Part shown: piece after piece, positions 35,055 through 42,226 of the stretch | Position numbering within the stretch: the stretch's first letter is position 1 | Layout: the number at the start of each line of letters is the position of its first letter | DNA from: Chthonomonadaceae bacterium | GTDB lineage: Bacteria > Armatimonadota > Chthonomonadetes > Chthonomonadales > Chthonomonadaceae | DNA length: 42,226 nt | Direction of reading: 5' to 3' | Assembly (NCBI GenBank): GCA_025352825.1 | Contig: JANXSG010000217.1 | Location: forward strand, 1-42,226 | Notes under the pieces: generated by a model | The model's input: the letters and a program-made list of their open reading frames with translations, nothing else | Databases searched by the model: none | What the model was told of the DNA's origin: nothing | Translations under genes and position numbers: made by a program

Positions 35055-37427
35055 ATGCGAAAACTTGGAATTCAGGGAAAAGCAGTTGTCGTAGGCGCCG
35101 GTGTAATGGGTGCACAGATTGCAGCCCATTTGATTAATGCCGGCTGGGAAGTTTCACTTCTTGATATCCCTTTAGAATGTACCCCGTCCGATCTCAAGGT
35201 TCGGAATCAAATGTCGAACCGTGGTTTGGATCGTGCACTCAAAGCTCGTCCGCCAGCTTTTTTCCTACCAGATATGTCTTCGCGTGTTCGAACTGGCAAT
35301 ACAATTGATAATCTAGATTGGCTTAAAAATGCTGATTGGGTAATCGAGGCAGTTGTTGAAAAGCCAGATATCAAGAAAGCGCTGCATTGTATCTTGGATT
35401 CGAATATCGGATCAAACACGCTAATCACAACGAATACGAGCGGACTATCCATCGCAGGTATGGCAGCTGAATGCTCCGCTTCCTATCGATCCCGATTTTT
35501 TGGAACGCACTTTTTCAATCCTCCACGCTACATGAAACTACTGGAAATTATCCGAACGCCAGATACAGATGCTTCAGCGATAGAAGCCTACTTGCCATTC
35601 GCTGAATCTCTTCTTGGAAAGCGAATAGTTTTTGCGCACGATACGCCCGGATTTATTGCGAACAGGCTTGGGATATATGCCTCACTTCATGCTATGCATG
35701 CCACGCTTTCCCACGGACTAAGCGTCGAAGAAGTAGATGCCATTACCGGGCCGATAGTGGGACATCCTAAGAGCGCTACCTATCGATTAAACGACATCGT
35801 TGGGCTCGACATCACTGCGGATGTCGCGAATAATCTTTCTACGCGTCTTCCAGATAATAATCGTCGTGCAATGCTCTCTTTGCCTGATCCTATTAAACAG
35901 CTCCTATCGGAGGGACGCATAGGTGAAAAATCGGGTTCCGGGTTCTATCGGCGTGAGTCGGACAAAACCATTCTTGCCCTCGACTGGGCGAGTATGGAGT
36001 ATCAGCCGCGAAAAAATCCAGTATTCTCCTCATTTGATGCTGTAAAATCCCTTCCTCTAGCAGAACGACTACGTGCTATTACAAAACTCCAGGATCCTGC
36101 AGGGAAATTCCTCTGGGAGACGACTCGAGATATTATCTGTTATGCTGCTGAGATCGCCAATGAGATTGCTGATGATATCACGGCCATTGACGACGCTATC
36201 CGATGGGGCTTTAACTGGGAACTTGGCCCCTTCCAGATATGGGATGCTCTTGGTGTTGCGGAAACGGTGTCCAGAATCGAATACGAAGGACTTCAAGTTC
36301 CGGCTTTAGTTCAATCTCTGTTAAAATCCAATCAATCCTCTTTTTATACAACAGAGAAAGGAGTGACTTCTTTTACTGTACTCAATAGCCCGGGAGAAAA
36401 GCGGAAAAAGGAAGAGAAAAAAGATTTTATAGTTCTGCAGGATCTTAAAAACCGAGGTTCTATCATTAAAGCAACGCCGGATGCAACACTTATTGATCTG
36501 GGTGATGGCGTGAACTGCCTGGAGTTCCATACGAAGATGAATGTTCTGGGACCAGGAATTACTCAGCTTCTGGATTGGAGCCGGCAGGAAACAGAACGAA
36601 ACGGTGTCGCACTGGTAATTGGCAATCAAGGGCAGCACTTCTCGGCAGGATTTAATATCCAGCTTTTCCTTATGAGCATCTACGAACAGGACTGGGATGA
36701 GATGCTCCTCATGACCCAGCAGTTGCAGGAGATCGTTTTACGTCTTAAACGTTCGTCCGTACCGATAGTGACCGCTGTTCAGGGTTATGCACTGGGTGGT
36801 GGGCTGGAGGTGGGGCTGCACTGTTCCGCAATCCAGGCCGCAGCAGAGAGTTATATCGGGCTGCCCGAAGCAGGTATTGGAGTGATTCCAGGCGGCGGCG
36901 GAACCACGGAGATGCTGGTTCGCGCTCAGAATGGCTTTCCTCCAGATGGTGCTACCGATACTTTCCCTTTCATTCATAAAGCCTTCGAAATCATTGGGAT
37001 GGCGAAGGTATCTACCTGTGCAGTGGAGGCGCGTGGATTGGGTTATCTCCGACCGACTGACGGCATCTCAATGAACTCTGACCGGCTGATTTATGAAGCC
37101 AAACAGAAAGCGCTCTCTTTAGCGAATACCTCATTCCGGCCAGACGACCCAGCAAAAATCTGGGCCTTGGGTGAAGATGGCATCGCGCGGTTTGAAGCTG
37201 AACTTCATAATATGCAGCGTTCAAGATTCATCAGCGAACATGACAGACTTATTGGAAGTGAACTCGCGAAGATCATGTGTGGAGGAGAGCTAGTTCATCC
37301 TCAAATCGTAAGCGAAGAGTACGTTCTCGGACTGGAAAGAGAGGCATTCGTTCGCTTATGCAGCACTCCTAAAACCGTCGACCGTATTAAACACATGCTG
37401 GAAACTGGGAAACCATTACGCAATTAA
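35055..37427 (+). CDS. fadN: Bifunctional 3-hydroxyacyl-CoA dehydrogenase / enoyl-CoA hydratase, FadN type
   Basis: 790 residues, near the length of Bacillus FadN. The dehydrogenase comes first: NAD-binding VVVGAGVMGAQIAAH (Gly14, Gly16, Gly19) and GTHFFNPPRYMKLLEI with catalytic His152. Its two C-terminal helical domains reach to ~440 (RIGEKSGSGFYRR and FNWELGPFQIWDA). The crotonase domain (~465-640) has FSAGFNIQLF, ALGGGLEVGL (Glu585) and IGLPEAGIGVIPGGGGTTEM (Glu605), the two hydratase glutamates. It catalyses two steps of fatty-acid beta-oxidation, hydration and NAD-dependent oxidation. The start ATG has GAGGAG upstream. The thiolase partner (FadA) and FadE are not in the window. The regulator gene is divergent, 214 bases away. 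Confidence 0.9.
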   Translation: MRKLGIQGKAVVVGAGVMGAQIAAHLINAGWEVSLLDIPLECTPSDLKVRNQMSNRGLDRALKARPPAFFLPDMSSRVRTGNTIDNLDWLKNADWVIEAVVEKPDIKKALHCILDSNIGSNTLITTNTSGLSIAGMAAECSASYRSRFFGTHFFNPPRYMKLLEIIRTPDTDASAIEAYLPFAESLLGKRIVFAHDTPGFIANRLGIYASLHAMHATLSHGLSVEEVDAITGPIVGHPKSATYRLNDIVGLDITADVANNLSTRLPDNNRRAMLSLPDPIKQLLSEGRIGEKSGSGFYRRESDKTILALDWASMEYQPRKNPVFSSFDAVKSLPLAERLRAITKLQDPAGKFLWETTRDIICYAAEIANEIADDITAIDDAIRWGFNWELGPFQIWDALGVAETVSRIEYEGLQVPALVQSLLKSNQSSFYTTEKGVTSFTVLNSPGEKRKKEEKKDFIVLQDLKNRGSIIKATPDATLIDLGDGVNCLEFHTKMNVLGPGITQLLDWSRQETERNGVALVIGNQGQHFSAGFNIQLFLMSIYEQDWDEMLLMTQQLQEIVLRLKRSSVPIVTAVQGYALGGGLEVGLHCSAIQAAAESYIGLPEAGIGVIPGGGGTTEMLVRAQNGFPPDGATDTFPFIHKAFEIIGMAKVSTCAVEARGLGYLRPTDGISMNSDRLIYEAKQKALSLANTSFRPDDPAKIWALGEDGIARFEAELHNMQRSRFISEHDRLIGSELAKIMCGGELVHPQIVSEEYVLGLEREAFVRLCSTPKTVDRIKHMLETGKPLRN

Positions 37428-37489
37428 GAGATATGCAAACGATAATTGAGCCTCTTGCTATAGTCTGAAAGTAGTTGAATTCTCTCCAT

Positions 37490-37533
37490 GCCCTCACCCC
37501 CCGACCCCCTCTCCCAAAAACAGGAGAGGGGGA
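37490..37533. repeat. CCCTCACCCC hairpin unit, outer arm
   Basis: GCCCTCACCCCCCGAC followed by the CCCCTCTCCC/GGGAGAGGGG-type hairpin at 37506-37531. It is nearly identical to 16989-17029 and is inverted relative to the unit at 37630-37671, about 100 bases on, so the two make a large imperfect palindrome. Confidence 0.85.
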
Positions 37534-37574
37534 GAATTGTGGTTGGGTTTGTCTGTATGATCTTAGGTTATGAT

Positions 37575-37705
37575 ATTATTATAAGCGAATATCCCTTAGC
37601 GGCAGATAGGAAACCGACGATTTAAAGCTCCCCTCTCCTGTTTTTGGGAGAGGGGACCGGGGGGTGAGGGCTGAAATATGCGGTTACACCCGACTTTTGC
37701 AATTA
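37575..37705. repeat. Dispersed ~125-bp repeat, copy 2 (inverted)
   Basis: Reverse-complement copy of the element at 16958-17085: TTATAAGCGAATAT, AGATAGGAAAC, CGATTTAAAGCTCCCC, the 26-base hairpin at 37630-37655, GGGGGGTGAGGGC and CCGACTTTTG all match in order, with about 10 % differences and a few small indels. Confidence 0.85.
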
Positions 37706-37728
37706 CCTCAATATATTGAAAATGCTCA

Positions 37729-39468
37729 TTAAACCATCGAAACCAACTTGGACATGAATTCATGAACATCTTCATGAATCTCATCGGCCGTCATGCTTAT
37801 TGCCACCGCCTCTCGAACAACAGTAATAGGTGGATTACCCTGTCGTAATTGTTGGAATAGAGACATATCATTCTCAAACAGAATTTTTTTTCCGTCTACA
37901 AGACTAAAGATGTTCGCACCAACATTTCGCCATGTACGTCCTGGAGGTAGTAACAAATTTTCCTGCTCAAAAAACAGATTTATTTACTTTTCAACTTCTT
38001 GAGTTAATAGATTTGCTGTTTTATAACCAGCTTCATTTAAAGATGCACGAATCCAGGCATCTGGTACTAACAGGTAGTTTTCTATATTCTTACGTTTCCA
38101 TTCTACCAATGTAGGGTTAGCTTGTTGAGGATGAAATGCCTTTTCGGTAGTATCATAATCGAAGAGCATGAGTCTCTTTACTTCCGGTACAATCGCTTTA
38201 AGGGCATCAAAGTGATTATCTGCTCTTGATTTCATACCTTCTTTATCTCCTCCATCCATTGTTTTAAAGCATATTTTGTCTAATGCATTGGCAGCTCCAC
38301 ACTCTTCTGACCATGCCCTCAATATTCTTTCATCACTCTCTCCTTCTACATATAAAATATATGGAGATGCTTTCAATTGGGCAATTTCTTCGTTTGAAAC
38401 GTCCGCCATGGCTCTCAGCACCGATGGTGTTGAATTGATGCGTGTGGGTTTTTGTCTAAGCAGAGATACTATCTGACTTGCATCGACCCCACGGGCAAAC
38501 TCTTCTGCATGCGTTGCAATAAGAAACTGAACAGAACGTTTTTGTGAAAGGCGCTTAAAAAAATCCAGAATTTCTCGTTGAAGATTTACATGAAGATGGG
38601 CATCCGGTTCATCGAGCAAGATTGTTGTTGGCTGATAGCCGTATATAAATGCTAGTAAAGTTAATGTTTGATGGAAACCGCTCCCACCAGCAATAATGTC
38701 ATAATCTTTTCCGTGCTGATGATACTCAACTGAAATGTAGACATCTTTAGTAGAATCATATTTTGGCTCACTTATCTGAACCGAAAACCATCTTTCGATG
38801 ATTTCCTTTAGTTCTAACCAGTCAACCGGAGGTGAGTAGCTTTTAGACTTACATCCCTCGTTATCCCGTGCTGGTTCTGGACAGACTCGTAAAAGTAAAT
38901 TCCTTAACACACTGCCAGGCTGACCTTTACCCACTTGCTGGCGAATTGGAGAAATATCCAAAGCCCTTTCGGTCGTCTCAAGTCCTGAGAATGGCGGTAT
39001 GTAGGCAATAATCGGTAGATCATTTTGCAGTTCACATTCGCGGAATTTTGCCCAGCTACTTCCAGGGATCGCATAGATGGATTGAGGTGAGTGGTATCGT
39101 AATTCGATTGCAAAAGAGTCTGTATTCCCCGCCGAACAGCGCCATTCGACATCGATACTAATCAAGATATACTGCTGCTTCTATTTCCCATCGATCGTAG
39201 GCCAGTGGCGGTCTGTTTTATCTTTCCACAGCAAGTTGAATTCAGGCACAGGTAATGCCGTGAAATTGGGCAGTACTACTTGTACACCTTTGGAACCTGT
39301 CCGCTTTGATCTCTGAAACTCGTCAATGCAAAATTGCCATATAGCTAATGCTTGAAGTATAGTACTTTTCCCACTGTTGTTGGGTCCGACAAGTAAATCA
39401 AATTGAGAAAACTCGTATTTTTGCTCACCAACATTTTTAAAATTTCGCAACGTCAAGCCAGTTATCAT
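37729..39468 (-). pseudogene. OLD-like AAA ATPase with TOPRIM domain, interrupted by two in-frame stops
   Basis: Three consecutive open stretches share one frame: 95 codons (39468-39184), 398 codons (39180-37987) and 84 codons (37983-37732). They are separated only by TAG (39183-39181) and TAA (37986-37984). Together they give ~579 residues, the usual OLD-family size. The first part has Walker A GPNNSGKS (Gly28-Ser35), the second has Walker B TTILLDEPDAHLH, a nearby THAEEFARG and the TOPRIM glutamate in YILYVEGESDERIL plus LFDYDT. The third, after FFEQENLLLPPG, ends with a typical TOPRIM tail (ISMTADEIHEDVHEFMSKL). Both stops can come from one C-to-T change (CAG, CAA). OLD-like nucleases often act in phage defence. 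The start has AGAAGGAT upstream. The gene is most likely inactive; read-through or sequencing error are alternatives. Confidence 0.85.
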
Positions 39469-39799
39469 TTCATATCCTTCTATATCCGACTTGTCAACTT
39501 ACATATTTTTAATCGCTTTGTAGGAGAATTTTGCACAAGAGGTAACCTCAAAGAGAATAATCTCTCGTTGTAAGTAATGTATGTAAGTATACTATCTATT
39601 TTTGGCTTTGTTCGTAATATCCATCTTCGCCACTTTACGACCAAATCAGAACCTTGGACAAACCGAATTCAGATTCACGAATTAGACGGTATTCTAGTAA
39701 CTACCAGCGAAGTGACTTTGCAAGAATAACTTAGCACACACGAAGAAACAAAAAAAATACATATCCGCCTTCTCAATATTCAATGAAATATCAGATGAT
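39469..39799. other. Intergenic stretch, 331 bases
   Basis: AT-rich and without a gene. It contains short direct repeats of TTACATAC-like sequence at 39575-39590 and a small hairpin CAGATG/CATCTG (39792-39809) at the end of the apbE gene. No convincing promoter for the ATPase gene was found beyond a TTGACA whose spacing would put the -10 on the start codon. Confidence 0.55.
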
Positions 39800-40738
39800 T
39801 CACCATCTGAGTCTTTTATAATCGACCTGCCCCTCGCCATCTTCCAAGACAAGCAGCGCACGGCAATCTGGGAGAATTTCTGCAAGAGTAGGCAGCCAAC
39901 TTTCACCCTGGGTGAGCAGCGCTGTGGAGAGAGCATCCCCCTCTGTGGCAAAGTGTGTGGATATCGCGGAGAGTACCGAATGAGTTTCTGGGCGGCCCGT
40001 TATCGGATTAATCACATGCCCATATTTTTTACCAGTTATTGTAAAACTCTTACCATGAGGGGCGGATACCGAGAGTGTACAGTCTTTAAGCAGCAAGTTG
40101 TTTTCATCAGCATCCACTGAATCGTTATACGGATTTTGAATTGATACACGCCACCCATCTTGATTTGGCGGTGCTCCTATAGCTGCCACGGAGCTAGTAC
40201 CGCCGTGAAGCAAGGCACACTCAATCTCATGTTCTCTCAAGATTTCCGCCGCGCAGTCTATGGCATACCCTTTGCCGATAGATCCAAGATCGATCTGTAC
40301 ACCATCTTTATCGAAGCGGACAGTATATTTTGAATCATTGAGAATCAAATGCTTCCAGCCCACCAGTCTTCGCACTACATCAAGCTCAGCTTCATCTGGA
40401 ATGCGTCCTTCGCCTCCGGCTAGTCCCCAACAGTGCAGCAGCGGGGCTACAGTAATGTCAAATGCTCCTCCTGTCAATTCGCTAAGCTGGACAGCTTTAC
40501 TTAGTAGTCGAAATAGGCGTGGTTCAACAGGTACATCCTCCCAGGCAGCACGCACATTCAAGTCGTTGATATCGCTGTCCTGCCGATAGAAACTGAGCTG
40601 TGCATCCAGCCTCTCTATCTCTAGCAGAGCCTCCTGCCCCGCAGCACGGAGATGATCTTTTTTATCGCCAAACATAACCAGTTCAAAGCGGGTTGCCATC
40701 GCCTGGCAGGCAAGCATAACGGGTTCAGTTTCGGGCAA
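39800..40738 (-). CDS. apbE: FAD:protein FMN transferase (ApbE)
   Basis: 312 residues from the TTG at 40738, which has GAGGTG six bases upstream. A GTG at 40783 is in frame but lies inside the terminator of the preceding gene, so it is rejected. ApbE signatures are present: AMATRFELVMFG, AFDITVAPLLHCWG, IDLGSIGKGYAIDCAAE, HGGTSSVAAIG, KYGHVINPITGRP and STHFATEGDALSTALL (metal-binding acidic residues). It transfers FMN from FAD to a threonine of a target flavoprotein. The usual lipoprotein signal of ApbE is absent in this start model, so it may act in the cytoplasm. No NQR, RNF or other flavin target is encoded nearby. Confidence 0.88.
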   Translation of the reverse strand: MPETEPVMLACQAMATRFELVMFGDKKDHLRAAGQEALLEIERLDAQLSFYRQDSDINDLNVRAAWEDVPVEPRLFRLLSKAVQLSELTGGAFDITVAPLLHCWGLAGGEGRIPDEAELDVVRRLVGWKHLILNDSKYTVRFDKDGVQIDLGSIGKGYAIDCAAEILREHEIECALLHGGTSSVAAIGAPPNQDGWRVSIQNPYNDSVDADENNLLLKDCTLSVSAPHGKSFTITGKKYGHVINPITGRPETHSVLSAISTHFATEGDALSTALLTQGESWLPTLAEILPDCRALLVLEDGEGQVDYKRLRW

Positions 40739-40773
40739 AACATACACCTCGAATTTTGAGAAAAAACAAAATA

Positions 40774-40810
40774 AAACTCCCACCCCATTGCAAGAATGAG
40801 GTGGGAGTTT
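40774..40810 (-). terminator. Intrinsic terminator after the Gfo/Idh/MocA gene
   Basis: Perfect 11-bp stem (AAACTCCCACC, 40774-40784, with GGTGGGAGTTT, 40800-40810). On the minus strand it is followed by the T-rich stretch at 40761-40776. Confidence 0.9.
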
Positions 40811-40824
40811 CGGACGAATTACGA

Positions 40825-42180
40825 TTAACCCCAGGCTTTGCGGGTCTTCGCATCGAAGTGCATCGTCTTGCCTTTGCGGTAAGACATCTCACCCAGTGTG
40901 ATCATGGTCTGTACTCGCACGGCTAGATCGATATTTGCATTTGGAATTTTGCCGTTTCGGATACAGTCCAGGAAGTTCTTCTCATGAATTGCAATGTCTT
41001 CACCAGGGCCGTTGACTGGCTCAGTGCTTCCTTCAACTTCGTCTGAATAGATACGTTCTGGTTTCACTTCCACACCACTGCCGCCAAAATAAAGAGACCC
41101 TTTGTTACCTCGTATCATATCTTGCCAGCCCTCTTCATTGATCACGGAGCCGAGGAGCATCATGGATGAGTCATTCGAAAAATCGACATTGATGTTTGTA
41201 AAATCCGGAACTTCTCGATCCATTTTACCAGTCTCTTTGTTAATTTTCTGAACATAGGTTCCACCCTGCGAAGATACGCGCATCGGGAATCCATCCAAGC
41301 CTTCCTGAGAAAGGTTCATTGCGATCATAAGAGGGTGTAATCGGTGGGGGAACAGGTCTCCCATGATACCGTTGCCATAAGCCCAGTATTTGCGCCATCG
41401 GAAGAACCGATCCGCGTCCCACTCTTTAGGCTCTGTACCCTTGCGGAAAATATCCCAGTTCACATAAGCGTCACCAGTAGCCTGTGGGCCAGCATCTTTA
41501 TCGATAGTATAGTAGTTCCACTCGCCATCTTTAGAGTTTCGGCAGTAGGAACCTTGCGCCATGACCAGATGGCCAATTCGCCCTGATTTAACTACTCTGC
41601 CAGCTACGTGCCACTTCTCATCCGAACAGCCCTGCGAGCCAACTTGAACTAGTTTACCAGTCTTCTTGGCAGTATCGAAGAGCATAAAATTCTCTTCGAG
41701 AGTCTTACACATCGGTTTTTCGATGTACACGTTCTTGCCGGCTTCCATAGCTGCCAGGGCAATCGGAGCGTGCCACTGATCTGAAGTGGTCACCCATACG
41801 GCATCCAGCTCTTTAATTTCTACAAGCTTACGATAATCTTCGAAAGTCTGATTATCTTTTAGGCCCAGATGCTGCTGCCCCGCTTTAAGTCGTTTGCGAT
41901 AGATGTCGCATACAGCAATCTGTTCCGTGTTGTTATTCAGGCTTTTATCAGCGGCGCCGGCATTATCATGAAGGATGCGTACATGGGTCATCCCCTGTCC
42001 GCCAAGTCCTACATGTCCGATTATAATTTTGTCATTAGCGCCTTTAAGTCTGCGCATGCCTTCGGCTGTAGATGGCATGGAGCCCAATGTTGTCGCTGCC
42101 ACACCGGCCGCTGCCGTTTTAACTGCTCCGCTTACGAAATCTCTTCGAGTAGAGAGTGTACTAATTTTTCCATCACTCAT
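40825..42180 (-). CDS. Gfo/Idh/MocA family oxidoreductase with TAT signal
   Basis: 451 residues from the ATG at 42180, preceded by AAAGGAG; an in-frame upstream ATG at 42219 lacks such a site. A twin-arginine signal (STRRDFVSGAVKTAAAGVAA, Arg12-Arg13) sends the folded protein across the membrane. The NAD(P)-binding motif is IIIGHVGLGGQGMTHV, and the conserved EKPM (Glu154-Lys155-Pro156) follows DAVWVTTSDQWHAPIAL. The C-terminal domain has the expected DLFPHRLHPLMIAM active-site helix. Such enzymes oxidise or reduce sugars, inositols or similar, with tightly bound cofactor in exported members. The substrate is unknown. The coding frame ends 15 bases before a strong terminator. Confidence 0.9.
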   Translation of the reverse strand: MSDGKISTLSTRRDFVSGAVKTAAAGVAATTLGSMPSTAEGMRRLKGANDKIIIGHVGLGGQGMTHVRILHDNAGAADKSLNNNTEQIAVCDIYRKRLKAGQQHLGLKDNQTFEDYRKLVEIKELDAVWVTTSDQWHAPIALAAMEAGKNVYIEKPMCKTLEENFMLFDTAKKTGKLVQVGSQGCSDEKWHVAGRVVKSGRIGHLVMAQGSYCRNSKDGEWNYYTIDKDAGPQATGDAYVNWDIFRKGTEPKEWDADRFFRWRKYWAYGNGIMGDLFPHRLHPLMIAMNLSQEGLDGFPMRVSSQGGTYVQKINKETGKMDREVPDFTNINVDFSNDSSMMLLGSVINEEGWQDMIRGNKGSLYFGGSGVEVKPERIYSDEVEGSTEPVNGPGEDIAIHEKNFLDCIRNGKIPNANIDLAVRVQTMITLGEMSYRKGKTMHFDAKTRKAWG

Positions 42181-42226
42181 TAGATTTTGGCTCCTTTGAT
42201 TGGCCTTTGAATTATTCAATACTAGA

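Larger units (their letters stand above)
37428..37728. other. Intergenic stretch with repeat element copy 2
   Basis: No gene seen. The two hairpin units described in the next entries fill most of it; a short AT-rich stretch without structure lies at each end. Confidence 0.7.

Noticed and set aside
37729-37956. Separate 75-codon gene downstream of the ATPase
   Set aside because: It is in phase with the ATPase and completes its TOPRIM tail, so it is the 3' end of the broken gene.
17064-39468. Altered genetic code (TGA, TAG or TAA read as amino acids)
   Set aside because: TGA, TAG and TAA all end intact genes elsewhere in the window, for example 1069, 24880 and 37427.
39478-39510. Sigma-70 promoter (TTGACA) just upstream of the ATPase gene
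   Set aside because: With normal spacing the -10 would overlap the start codon and the ribosome site would lie in the spacer.
40739-40783. Longer N terminus for ApbE from GTG at 40783
   Set aside because: It begins in the terminator stem of the preceding gene and encodes a T-tract-derived, phenylalanine-rich stretch.

Overview
The window (42,226 bp, moderate GC) looks like a chromosomal segment of a member of the Armatimonadota or a close relative. The main reason is the pseudopilin at 8016-8768 (minus), whose [15 protein letters not shown] stretch after the type IV methylation site is characteristic of that phylum. Fitting traits are a TAT-exported Gfo/Idh/MocA oxidoreductase, a fused-subunit 2-oxoacid:ferredoxin oxidoreductase, large secreted propeller and Ig-repeat proteins, and many GC-rich intergenic hairpin repeats. 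The phylum call is inference. No rRNA, tRNA, CRISPR array, integrase or transposase was seen.

Layout. 1-5.4 kb: a 5'-truncated DUF4432 (aldose 1-epimerase-like) gene overlapping a GT-C-like membrane protein, a 28-bp inverted repeat, then a secreted propeller/helical-barrel protein. 5.4-6.2 kb: a toxin-antitoxin pair with a MazF/PemK toxin. 6.6-10.4 kb: an orphan membrane-fusion lipoprotein, a shared terminator, the pseudopilin and a glycosidase-like propeller protein. 11-18 kb: an M61 peptidase with PDZ domain, a VanZ-like protein, a 1087-residue Ig-repeat exoprotein and a decayed IPT/TIG gene. 18.2-22.5 kb (minus): three overlapping genes encoding a group II PLP decarboxylase, a second PLP enzyme and an ATP-grasp ligase, divergent from an ABC-2 transporter pair (22.9-24.9 kb). 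24.9-30 kb: korAB and a HEAT-repeat protein. 30-35 kb (minus): nucleoside hydrolase, hotdog thioesterase and a BTAD/NB-ARC/TPR regulator, the last divergent from a FadN-type beta-oxidation enzyme (35-37.4 kb). 37.4-42.2 kb: a repeat element, an OLD-like ATPase/TOPRIM gene broken by two in-frame stops, ApbE and the Gfo/Idh/MocA oxidoreductase.

How parts may work together. The decarboxylase / PLP enzyme / ATP-grasp operon has the logic of a small amide-forming pathway and is the best candidate for an undescribed system; the divergent ABC transporter could export or import its product. FadN, the acyl-CoA thioesterase and KorAB would serve fatty-acid and 2-oxoacid metabolism. Several genes carry a recognisable extended -10 promoter (TGnTATAAT), and the promoters of korA and the HEAT gene share 14 identical bases.

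Three genes-worth of coding sequence are interrupted only by single in-frame stop codons (17691 TGA; 39183 TAG and 37986 TAA on the minus strand). These were recognised because the flanking open frames are in phase and continue the same domain. Several start codons were moved inward because the longest open frame begins inside a repeat or a terminator.
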